From assembly GCA_937915475.1 (NCBI GenBank), contig CALGIR010000172.1, positions 1 to 6,184 on the forward strand: 6,184 nt of DNA. The letters run 5' to 3'. The position numbers and the translations under genes were made by a program. A model generated the notes under the pieces. The model searched no databases, was not told the origin of the DNA, and saw only the letters and a program-made list of their open reading frames with translations. This document shows positions 1-5,847 of this stretch, in pieces. Source of the DNA: an uncultured Bacteroidales bacterium. Its GTDB lineage: Bacteria > Bacteroidota > Bacteroidia > Bacteroidales > Tenuifilaceae. Each line of letters starts with the position of its first letter. Positions within the stretch are counted from its first letter, which is position 1.

Positions 1-52
1 CTAGCTTAACCAACACCCGAGCAGCCGCTGCAAGGCAATGGTTGCAAGGCGT

Positions 53-74
53 AACGCTCAAAAAATAGAGCGTT
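53..74. repeat. Perfect 7-bp inverted repeat (stem-loop)
   Basis: AACGCTC at 53-59 pairs perfectly with GAGCGTT at 68-74 around an A-rich 8-base loop. It is followed by TTCGAAAAAA rather than a T-run, so it is not a clear intrinsic terminator on the + strand. It lies in a gene-free, stem-loop-rich stretch (1-227). Just upstream the heptamer GCAAGGC occurs twice (30-36 and 44-50), and GCAG/CTGC (21-24 with 28-31) can form a tiny hairpin. The role is unknown. It may be the tail of an upstream transcript or part of a structured RNA. Confidence 0.5.
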
Positions 75-78
75 TCGA

Positions 79-134
79 AAAAAGTAAGGGGGAAACCTAA
101 GCCCCGCAAAAAGTAAGGTGGGGTTACCCACACC
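79..134. repeat. Two tandem hairpin modules sharing an 11-bp direct repeat
   Basis: The 11-mer AAAAAGTAAGG occurs at 79-89 and again at 108-118, a period of 29 bases. Each copy runs into a G-rich arm that can fold onto a C-rich arm. In the first, GGGG at 89-92 pairs with CCCC at 102-105. In the second, GGTGGGG at 117-123 pairs with CCC and CACC at 127-134, with one bulged A at 130 and a 3-base loop. The loop sequences differ, so the modules look related but diverged. They could belong to a small structured RNA, a leader, or a short interspersed repeat. I do not recognise a known RNA family here. Confidence 0.45.
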
Positions 135-143
135 CTAAGGGAC

Positions 144-197
144 AAAAAAAGCGCAGCAACCCTTAATAAAACCTCTGGATAAGGTTGGTTGCCGCGC
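144..197 (-). terminator. Probable leftward intrinsic terminator
   Basis: GCGC-A-GCAACC at 151-161 is complementary to GGTTGC-C-GCGC at 187-197. The 25-base loop contains its own small ACCT/AGGT helix (171-174 with 182-185). Read on the + strand the arms have an A·C mismatch at 155/193. Read on the - strand that position becomes a G·U pair, giving an unbroken 11-bp stem that is followed directly by seven T residues (complement of 144-150). Both points favour - strand transcription. No leftward gene lies to the right, so the transcript it would stop is unidentified. It could instead be a structured element upstream of the lipoprotein gene at 228. Confidence 0.45.
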
Positions 198-227
198 AGA
201 TTGTAAAACATGTAAATATAACGAAAA

Positions 228-1043
228 ATGAAGAAGAAAACTATTGTTTTTATCGCAACGCTAGCCATTTTGGTAGCTTTAGTTTTTGTATTTAGCAATT
301 GCTCAAAAAGTGATGACTTAAAAAAAGAACTCTCGAAAAGTGAAGAGTACAATGATTATTTCCTGAAAAAAGCGGAATATCATAACGACTGCCTTGAATA
401 TGTAGCAACTCATGGTGATATCACCACCATGTCTCAAAAAGAAAGGTTTGAGCTCGCCAACGAATTCCTTGGTACAACAACTGCTTGGGAAGATGCAGAA
501 AAAATGATTCGCGAGATACTTCCCATTGCTCATGGCGAAACGCCTGCTCGCATGCTGCTGACAAAGAGTAAGGACTGGAATCCCAGCGAAGAGTACCTTA
601 TGCTAGTTGAACAGTTGGAAGTCCTGTTTAACAATGCTTTAGCAATCGCAAAACAAGGACAACATACAACGCCGGATCAATTTGATTCAAATGTAGAAAG
701 CCTAATTAAACTTACATACGACCAGTACCCAGTTAAACTGGATGAAGAAATGGGCTTGGCTAATGAATTTGGTTTTTTTGTTGCTCAATGCTATCTGGCC
801 AAAGAAACCTACCGGTATTGGCATGAGGCCTTCTCAAACCCTGCCCACCTATGGCATAATTTCATTCGAAACGCCGAGGATTACCCTGAACGAGGATTCT
901 GGAATTGGATTGTAAGGGCTGCTTCAGATGTTTGGGGTTTTGTGTCCAGTGCCAGCATAACGATTAGCACAGACGGATGGTCTTTAACATGGGATATTGA
1001 TGATGCCATTGATAATGCTTCTCATGCCTCAGCAAGCGTATAA
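228..1043 (+). CDS. Orphan lipoprotein, function unknown
   Basis: This 271-aa protein has a Lys-rich N-terminus (MKKK), a hydrophobic stretch at about residues 5-23 and a lipobox-like FSNC ending at Cys25. The following SKSDD resembles the charged tether that often follows the lipidated Cys in Bacteroidota lipoproteins. Position -3 is Phe, which is not ideal for signal peptidase II, so lipidation is likely but not certain. The mature part (about 26-200) looks largely helical, with many Glu, Lys and Leu and one Cys pair candidate (C55, C188). The C-terminal 70 residues are rich in Trp and aromatic residues (W198, W209, W225, W227, W236, W251, W255), and the tail ends in a small acidic, Ser/Ala-rich segment. 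I recognise no catalytic motif or named family. The ATG at 228 fits because the signal sequence follows immediately. It may be co-transcribed with the gene at 1124, but a strong dyad lies in the 80-bp gap. The coding assignment is secure from the length and signal sequence; the function is not known. Confidence 0.8.
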   Translation: MKKKTIVFIATLAILVALVFVFSNCSKSDDLKKELSKSEEYNDYFLKKAEYHNDCLEYVATHGDITTMSQKERFELANEFLGTTTAWEDAEKMIREILPIAHGETPARMLLTKSKDWNPSEEYLMLVEQLEVLFNNALAIAKQGQHTTPDQFDSNVESLIKLTYDQYPVKLDEEMGLANEFGFFVAQCYLAKETYRYWHEAFSNPAHLWHNFIRNAEDYPERGFWNWIVRAASDVWGFVSSASITISTDGWSLTWDIDDAIDNASHASASV

Positions 1044-1066
1044 TCGAACGGTTATCTAATCCATTT

Positions 1067-1101
1067 CATGACAAGCACTGTGCATAACAGTGCTTGCCAT
1101 G
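1067..1101. terminator. 35-bp dyad between the two left-hand genes; terminator or operator
   Basis: CAAGCACTG (1072-1080) and CAGTGCTTG (1088-1096) form a perfect 9-bp stem around a 7-base loop. Outside one mismatched position (A1071/C1097), CATG at 1067-1070 pairs with CATG at 1098-1101, so 13 of 14 positions pair on the + strand. On the - strand the odd position becomes G·U, giving 14 continuous pairs. It starts 24 bases after the stop of the lipoprotein gene, a usual place for a transcription terminator. The following bases (GGTTTAAATT) are only weakly T-rich. A protein-binding operator for the gene at 1124 is the alternative. The dyad also covers the TTG at 1094, which argues against that codon as a start. 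Confidence 0.5.
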
Positions 1102-1123
1102 GTTTAAATTAACATGCTATACT

Positions 1124-2185
1124 ATGAAACACTTGATAAACATCTTTTTTATCTCTATCACTATTCTCTTCTCGGTTAGCTTGAACACCCTTGCCCAAGA
1201 GAAAAGGATTATCACATTTACCAATGAAACGGGTGAGCCCATTGAAGATGTGATTGTCCATTTTAAAGGGGGAAATACCACCATTTCTAACGAACAGGGT
1301 GTGATCTACCTTAATCCATCCATATCCCTGTTAACCTGCCATCGCTTAGGCTATAGGGATACGGTTGTGGTTCTACAGCAGGACATCCCCAATACCATAA
1401 GCCTTACCAAAGAAGCCCAAATAGAGGAGGTAATCGTAGCCAAAGGGTACAATCCCAGGAAACACCTTATACGTCTGCGAAACGAGGCGCACGAACTCTA
1501 CAAGAATATAGATACCACTATTTACTACAGGTTCACCATACGGATGGAAAACCCTAAAACAGACGAGAAATCTGAGCTACAGGGTACAGTGCGCGTACTC
1601 ACCAGGGCTACCCTGCGGTGGCCCTCCATTTTCATTTGCAGCATTGACCGCTTTTACTCCTGCCCATCTATGGATGACAGCCTAAACTTTCGATTTTGCA
1701 ATATGCGAGACCTCTTAAACCAAAACATCCTATTAAGAAAAAATTTTCGTTGGAAGAATTTGACAAAAAAACAGCATACCTACCTTAGGGACTGGAGCAA
1801 GGAAGACAGCGTTGTCTTTAAACTGGCGGTTCAACCCCATATGCCAATGGGTATAAATATCATCTTTAGTCAGGGTAAACTTAAATCCTTTGAGTGGTAC
1901 TTTAAACAAGATAAAGGGCTGAATACTAGGCAATCTAACCTTCTACTTCATGCTATGCACACGTTCATTGATTACTCCTCAGCCAAAAAACCATCCCCTT
2001 CAACCCTTAGGCGTACAATGCGCTACCGATCCAAATCCGGAGAGGATTGGGTATGTATGGTTGCCATGGCGGAAATAGAGTCGCCATGCGATTGCCGGTA
2101 CGATACCATCGACAACAGATATTTTTTAGGCAAGCCAATTAAGTGGCAAGTAGAGCGCATTGAGGATCAGCTGCAAAATAGATAA
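1124..2185 (+). CDS. Secreted protein with N-terminal CarboxypepD_reg-like domain
   Basis: This 353-aa protein starts with a clear signal peptide (MKH, hydrophobic residues 4-23, cleavage probably after A24 in TLA-QEK). Residues about 26-108 fit the CarboxypepD_reg-like beta-sandwich common in Bacteroidota surface and TonB-linked proteins. The segments seen are a first strand ending in NETGEPIEDVIV, then a TTISNEQGVI turn and strand, a CHRLGYRDTVVVL strand, and a closing IEEVIVAKGY. The remaining 240 residues contain no TonB plug or barrel and no peptidase motif that I can recognise. They are basic and aromatic, with several Cys including a CDC at 322-324. The extension with a TTG start at 1094 was rejected because it lies in the hairpin at 1067-1101 and puts 10 residues before the signal peptide. 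The site of action is inferred to be the periplasm or outer membrane. The function of the large C-terminal part is unknown. Many codons end in C or G compared with the ftsK region. Confidence 0.8.
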   Translation: MKHLINIFFISITILFSVSLNTLAQEKRIITFTNETGEPIEDVIVHFKGGNTTISNEQGVIYLNPSISLLTCHRLGYRDTVVVLQQDIPNTISLTKEAQIEEVIVAKGYNPRKHLIRLRNEAHELYKNIDTTIYYRFTIRMENPKTDEKSELQGTVRVLTRATLRWPSIFICSIDRFYSCPSMDDSLNFRFCNMRDLLNQNILLRKNFRWKNLTKKQHTYLRDWSKEDSVVFKLAVQPHMPMGINIIFSQGKLKSFEWYFKQDKGLNTRQSNLLLHAMHTFIDYSSAKKPSPSTLRRTMRYRSKSGEDWVCMVAMAEIESPCDCRYDTIDNRYFLGKPIKWQVERIEDQLQNR

Positions 2186-2253
2186 TTTCTGACATCTTCA
2201 TTTTAAAGCACCCAGCTCATAACCTACCGCCAAACAAAATTAACAACCACTCG

Positions 2254-2476
2254 TGTCCGATAAAAACATACATTTTGGGATAAACGATTCGTGTTCCATT
2301 CGGCATCGCATAGTTTTTCGAGTGAGGCAGACGGAGCCTTGAACTTCTTTGCTTACTTTCTGCTTTCAGGAGAATAAAGTAAGTGAGGTCCGAGGCAAAG
2401 TCCCAGCTATTAGATATAGTCGACTTGTCTAGAGAAAGCAAGGCTTTTGGATTATTGTAAAAGTTATTGTCGGACA
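2254..2476. mobile_element. Putative 223-bp MITE-like element or IS remnant with terminal inverted repeats
   Basis: TGTCCGATAAAAAC at 2254-2267 matches the reverse complement of 2463-2476 (TGTCCGACAATAAC) at 12 of 14 positions, with both copies beginning TGTCCGA at the outer edge. The enclosed 223 bp has no transposase gene, which fits a non-autonomous miniature element or the collapsed ends of an insertion sequence. No flanking target-site duplication is evident (left flank CACTCG, right flank ACAATC), so the insertion would be old, or the family makes none. The IS family is not assigned. The alternative is a chance inverted repeat around an ordinary spacer, but the match length, its symmetric placement and the unusual interior composition make chance less likely. 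Confidence 0.4.
2352..2383. repeat. 8-bp inverted repeat inside the spacer element
   Basis: CTTACTTT at 2352-2359 is the exact reverse complement of AAAGTAAG at 2376-2383. The 16-base loop contains a small CTG/CAG helix (2360-2362 with 2367-2369). It lies near the middle of the segment bounded by the TGTCCGA repeats. It is not followed by a T-run on either strand, so it is not an obvious terminator. Confidence 0.45.
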
Positions 2477-2507
2477 ACAATCAAATTTATTATCAAACGG
2501 ATAGCGA

Positions 2508-2539
2508 TTAGTTAAAATGAAAAGTTAAATTTACGTTTA
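2508..2539 (+). promoter_or_regulatory. Candidate Bacteroidota-type promoter for the lipoprotein gene at 2569
   Basis: TTAG at 2508-2511 (3 of 4 to the -33 TTTG) is separated by 20 bases from TACGTTTA at 2532-2539, which matches TAnnTTTG except for the last base. This spacing suits the primary sigma factor of Bacteroidota. Transcription would begin near 2545 and leave a leader of about two dozen A/T-rich bases before the ATG at 2569. No Shine-Dalgarno sequence is visible, as is usual in the phylum. It is a motif match only. Confidence 0.4.
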
Positions 2540-2568
2540 TTATTTAGAAGATTGTAATAACTTAATTT

Positions 2569-3312
2569 ATGAAAAACACTCTGTTTCTGTCTGCCAAAAC
2601 CATAGCAATATCTAAGCGTACTATGGTTATGCTATTCTGTTGTGGAGTTTTGGGAGTAACCCTCTCAACATCTAGCTGTAAAAGCTATAAGGTAGATAAA
2701 GAATTTAGTGAAGGCATTATTGAGTATACAATAATTTACGATGAAGGTCAACCATTTAAGCATGACCCAAAGCTTAGGCCTGACAAAATGGTTGTGAAGT
2801 TTAAGGACAACAATACCATAAATAAAATTGAGGGATTGTCGGGTGGTTTTATGTTTTCCATGGTTCAAAACTATAAGGAGAATCAGGTCTATACGCTAAT
2901 CAAAATCTTGGGTAAAAAAATATTCTTAAGCGAATCTATAAATGATGGTCGATACCCATACGCTTACACCGAGATGCCGTCAATATCAATTCAAAAAACC
3001 GACGAAAAGATAGTATTCATGGGGTTAAATTGTGCCAAGGCTATTGCAACATTTAACGATAGTTTGGGGCATTCATTCGAAATACTCTATACAAACGAAC
3101 TTGCAATAAACAATCCTAACAGGAATACACCTTTTGAGGAAATAGATGGGATAATGCTAAAATTCTCAGCGGTTTTAATGAAGCAGAATATGCAAATAGT
3201 TGCCAGCTCAATTAAATCGAGGGAGATACCCGATGACGAGTTTATTTTACCAAAAGGTTACGAGCAAATTGATGAGGATACGCTTGAGGATATCTTCGAA
3301 CTTATGCAATAG
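2569..3312 (+). CDS. Probable lipoprotein, DUF4412/GLPGLI-like
   Basis: The 247-aa product has an unusually long basic n-region (residues 1-18, with KRT at 16-18), then a hydrophobic core (19-32) and a lipobox-like TSSC with Cys37. A shorter start at M19 (base 2623) would leave almost no positive n-region, so the ATG at 2569 is preferred. The mature part alternates beta-strand-like segments: an opening GIIEYTIIYDEG, then KMVVKFKDNNTINKIEG, a VYTLIKILGKKIF strand, and the closing IPDDEFILPKGYEQI. This layout, with an early xIxYTI strand, a middle that mentions Cys and Ala (LNCAKAIATF), and a late 'eiPeeeF.lPkGYe' turn, resembles DUF4412 and GLPGLI-family envelope proteins of Bacteroidota, whose molecular role is not established. 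Assignment to that family is by eye and tentative. It lies 79 bp upstream of ftsK with a terminator in between, so it is probably a separate transcription unit. Confidence 0.8.
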   Translation: MKNTLFLSAKTIAISKRTMVMLFCCGVLGVTLSTSSCKSYKVDKEFSEGIIEYTIIYDEGQPFKHDPKLRPDKMVVKFKDNNTINKIEGLSGGFMFSMVQNYKENQVYTLIKILGKKIFLSESINDGRYPYAYTEMPSISIQKTDEKIVFMGLNCAKAIATFNDSLGHSFEILYTNELAINNPNRNTPFEEIDGIMLKFSAVLMKQNMQIVASSIKSREIPDDEFILPKGYEQIDEDTLEDIFELMQ

Positions 3313-3350
3313 CATTACTTAGGTTTGCTTTTCCTATAATCAGAATTATT

Positions 3351-3374
3351 CCCTTACTTTGTAGGGGTTTTTTT
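3351..3374 (+). terminator. Intrinsic terminator after the lipoprotein gene
   Basis: CCCTTAC at 3351-3357 pairs with GTAGGGG at 3361-3367 (seven pairs, one a U·G wobble at 3354/3364) around a TTT loop, and seven T residues follow at 3368-3374. The wobble works only in the + strand RNA, which supports rightward use. It sits 38 bases after the stop of the upstream gene and ends 17 bases before the ftsK start, so ftsK needs its own promoter nearby or relies on read-through. Confidence 0.65.
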
Positions 3375-3391
3375 AATCTATTTAATCATAA

Positions 3392-5818
3392 ATGGCCAAG
3401 CAAAGCGACAGTAAAACAAGTAGCACTAAAAAGCAAAAGAAAGGTTTTTTAAAGGATGAGCGAATAAGGTTCACCATAGGATTATTTACCGTACTTCTAT
3501 CGATATACCTTACAATTGCATTTCTTTCGTACATGTTTTCATGGAAGGTGGATCAGAGTTTTGAGTGGCAATCCATATTTTCAAGTGCATCGGTACGGGT
3601 CGATAATATAGCAGGTAAACTTGGAGCCTCATTTGCTGCCCAGTTTATGAACCGATGGTTTGGAATATCCTCTTTTGCAATACCTTTTGTAATTCTAATT
3701 GCAGGACTTAAGTTGCTGAAAATTAATTTACTTCCCCTTCGTAAAACTTTCTTTAGAAGTATTATAGGCCTTATTCTTGTTTCCTTAATCCTTGGGTTTT
3801 TGTTTCAAGATACCAATGGTTACCTCGGTAGTGGTCTTGGCGGAGCACATGGTCTGTTTATCTCATCGTGGCTCAATGCTTTTATTGGTAAAGCAGGAAC
3901 TGCTTTTTTGCTCATTGTGCTTTCAATTGCTTACATCATTTACATTAATAATAACTTTTTGCATTTACTTAAGGGTTGGGGACAAAAAACATTAGAGTTC
4001 ATAAAATCATTTTTTGGACATAGCACAACCCAAGAGGCTGAACTCGATTTTGAGAATAGCAACGCTACAGTTCCCGATATTAGTGATATAAATTCCCCTA
4101 CTGTTGAAGTTTCCATTGAAAATGAGATAAAGGACAACATTGAAACCAAGATCAAAGTTGATAATAGTAGTGAGGAAGTTATTAAGGAGTCAATGCCTAA
4201 GGATAAACAGAAGGTTGAAGTTATTGATGATGATGGGGTTGGGTTAGAGGTTGAGAGACATATTGAGGAGGAGGGAGAAGTGATTATAGCCGAAGATCAG
4301 GACTTTTACGATCCCACTCTTGATCTTTCTAAATATCAGCGGCCACCTCTCGAACTACTTGAAGATCGTAAGTACAAACAAGCTCCAGTTTCAGATGCAG
4401 AATTGCTTAGCAATAAAAACAAGATTGTTGAAACGCTTGGCAATTACAAAATTCAAATTGCCCGTATTGTAGCGGCCGTAGGTCCAACGGTTACACTTTA
4501 TGAAATTGTTCCCGCTCCTGGTGTTCGCATTAGTAAGATTAAAAACCTTGAAGACGATATTGCACTTAGCCTTGCTGCTTTGGGAATTAGGATAATTGCT
4601 CCAATCCCAGGTCGAGGAACAATTGGCATCGAGGTTCCAAATCAAACCCCAGAGATAGTTTCAATGTACTCCATTCTTAGGTCATCTAAGTTTCAGGAGT
4701 CAAAGTACGATTTAGCCATTGCGTTGGGTAAAACTATTTCCAACGAAACCTATGTTGTTGATTTAACCAAAATGCCTCACCTGCTGGTGGCAGGAGCTAC
4801 TGGTCAGGGAAAATCAGTTGGACTTAATGCCATAATTACCTCACTTTTGTACAAGAAGCATCCAGCGCAGCTTAAGTTCGTCCTGGTTGACCCTAAGAAG
4901 GTTGAGTTGACTCTTTACAATAAAATTGAGCGCCATTTCTTAGCTAAATTACCTGATACTGACGAAGCTATTATTACTGATACCCAAAAGGTAATTAATA
5001 CGCTGAATTCTCTCTGTATTGAGATGGACTCTCGTTATGATGTGCTTAAATTGGCACATGTTAGGAACATTAAGGAGTATAATGAAAAGTTTATTTCTCG
5101 TAGGCTTAATCCAAATAAGGGGCATAAGTTTTTACCTTATATAGTAGTAGTTATTGATGAGTTTGCCGATTTAATTATGACTGCTGGAAGGGAGATTGAA
5201 GGTCCAATTCAGCGTCTTGCTCAACTTGCTAGAGCAGTGGGTATTCATCTAATTATTGCCACTCAGCGTCCAACAACTAATATTATTACTGGGGTTATTA
5301 AGGCAAACTTCCCTGCCCGAATTGCCTTTAGGGTAACATCCATGATTGATTCGAGAACAATATTGGATACGCCAGGCGCTAACCAACTAATAGGGAAAGG
5401 TGATATGCTGGTGTCGCTTGGAAGCGATTTGGTTAGGGTACAATGTGCTTTTGTTGATACACCGGAGGTTGAGCGTGTAACCGATTTTATTGGCAATCAG
5501 AAGGGTTACGCATCGGCATTTATGCTCCCCGAATATGTTAATGAAACGGGAGAAGATCCACTTGTTGTTGATTTAACCAAACGCGATAATCTTTTCGAAG
5601 ATGCTGCTCGTCTCTTGGTTTCGCATCAGCAAGGTTCAACATCGCTAATACAACGAAAGTTTTCCATAGGTTATAACAGAGCTGGCAGGATTATTGATCA
5701 GTTAGAAGCTGCTGGCATTGTTGGCCAGTTTGAAGGAAGTAAGGCAAGGCAGGTTCTTATCCAAGATGATCTGTCGCTTGAACATGTTATAAAAGGGCTT
5801 GATGAGCCTAAAGCGTAA
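3392..5818 (+). CDS. ftsK: DNA translocase FtsK/SpoIIIE
   Basis: This is a full-length 808-aa septal DNA pump. FtsK family members hydrolyse ATP to move chromosome ends through the closing septum and to align sister chromosomes for XerCD/dif recombination. The N-terminal part is a membrane anchor with hydrophobic segments at about 27-49, 91-109, 121-138 and 167-186, plus a weaker one near 150-163. A hydrophilic, Glu/Asp-rich linker covers about 200-305. The alpha domain runs about 315-430 and includes PIPGRGTIGIEVPN at 404-417. The RecA-like beta domain has Walker A GATGQGKS at 468-475 (K474, S475), Walker B VVVIDE ending in D589-E590, and the family signature HLIIATQRP at 619-627. The DNA-reading gamma winged helix spans about 732-792 and carries STSLIQRKFSIGYNRAGRI. 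All catalytic motifs are intact. The length is close to SpoIIIE and far shorter than E. coli FtsK, because the linker is short. The next gene, lolA, follows at once, a familiar order in Bacteroidota, so the two are probably co-transcribed. Confidence 0.97.
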   Translation: MAKQSDSKTSSTKKQKKGFLKDERIRFTIGLFTVLLSIYLTIAFLSYMFSWKVDQSFEWQSIFSSASVRVDNIAGKLGASFAAQFMNRWFGISSFAIPFVILIAGLKLLKINLLPLRKTFFRSIIGLILVSLILGFLFQDTNGYLGSGLGGAHGLFISSWLNAFIGKAGTAFLLIVLSIAYIIYINNNFLHLLKGWGQKTLEFIKSFFGHSTTQEAELDFENSNATVPDISDINSPTVEVSIENEIKDNIETKIKVDNSSEEVIKESMPKDKQKVEVIDDDGVGLEVERHIEEEGEVIIAEDQDFYDPTLDLSKYQRPPLELLEDRKYKQAPVSDAELLSNKNKIVETLGNYKIQIARIVAAVGPTVTLYEIVPAPGVRISKIKNLEDDIALSLAALGIRIIAPIPGRGTIGIEVPNQTPEIVSMYSILRSSKFQESKYDLAIALGKTISNETYVVDLTKMPHLLVAGATGQGKSVGLNAIITSLLYKKHPAQLKFVLVDPKKVELTLYNKIERHFLAKLPDTDEAIITDTQKVINTLNSLCIEMDSRYDVLKLAHVRNIKEYNEKFISRRLNPNKGHKFLPYIVVVIDEFADLIMTAGREIEGPIQRLAQLARAVGIHLIIATQRPTTNIITGVIKANFPARIAFRVTSMIDSRTILDTPGANQLIGKGDMLVSLGSDLVRVQCAFVDTPEVERVTDFIGNQKGYASAFMLPEYVNETGEDPLVVDLTKRDNLFEDAARLLVSHQQGSTSLIQRKFSIGYNRAGRIIDQLEAAGIVGQFEGSKARQVLIQDDLSLEHVIKGLDEPKA

Positions 5819-5847
5819 TGAGAGTATCGAATTCATTAAATAGAATT

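Larger units (their letters stand above)
2186..2568. other. Gene-free spacer of 383 bp
   Basis: No convincing coding sequence is present on either strand. The only open frame of any size is an 87-codon leftward one (2480-2217). It begins at the edge of the inverted-repeat element, spans that element completely, and gives a protein with no recognisable motif, signal or family feel, so it is not called as a gene. What the spacer does hold is a 223-bp segment bounded by inverted repeats (2254-2476), an internal stem-loop (2352-2383), and an A/T-rich stretch with a promoter candidate (2508-2539) just before the next gene. The spacer also marks a visible change in base use between the genes on its two sides. 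Confidence 0.7.

Noticed and set aside
4..10. GCTTAAC as a possible integron attC core site (RYYYAAC)
   Set aside because: No matching GTTRRRY partner was found downstream at a suitable distance, and no integrase or cassette array is present.
38..100. 20-codon open frame (ATG at 38)
   Set aside because: It is very short, overlaps the stem-loops, has no start signal, and the frame is closed just upstream by TAG at 2-4. There is nothing to support translation.
79..118. Direct repeats as a CRISPR array
   Set aside because: There are only two copies of an 11-bp repeat, the intervening sequences form hairpins rather than unique spacers of equal length, and no cas gene is in view.
318..533. Leftward open frame inside the lipoprotein gene
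   Set aside because: It is antisense to a well-supported gene, has no start context and no recognisable product. The leftward terminator at 144-197 makes an antisense RNA possible but not a protein.
1094..1123. TTG start giving a 363-aa form of the CarboxypepD_reg-like protein
   Set aside because: The codon lies in the stem of the dyad at 1067-1101 and would place ten residues ahead of a normal signal peptide. The ATG at 1124 is the natural start.
2217..2480. 87-codon leftward open frame in the spacer
   Set aside because: It begins at the edge of the inverted-repeat element, spans that element completely, and runs on to nearly the end of the neighbouring gene. The product has no signal, motif or recognisable family, and its make-up looks like translated non-coding DNA.
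3940..4645. Leftward open frames within ftsK (3940-4155, 4391-4645)
   Set aside because: They are antisense to conserved FtsK coding sequence, with no independent signal of coding.
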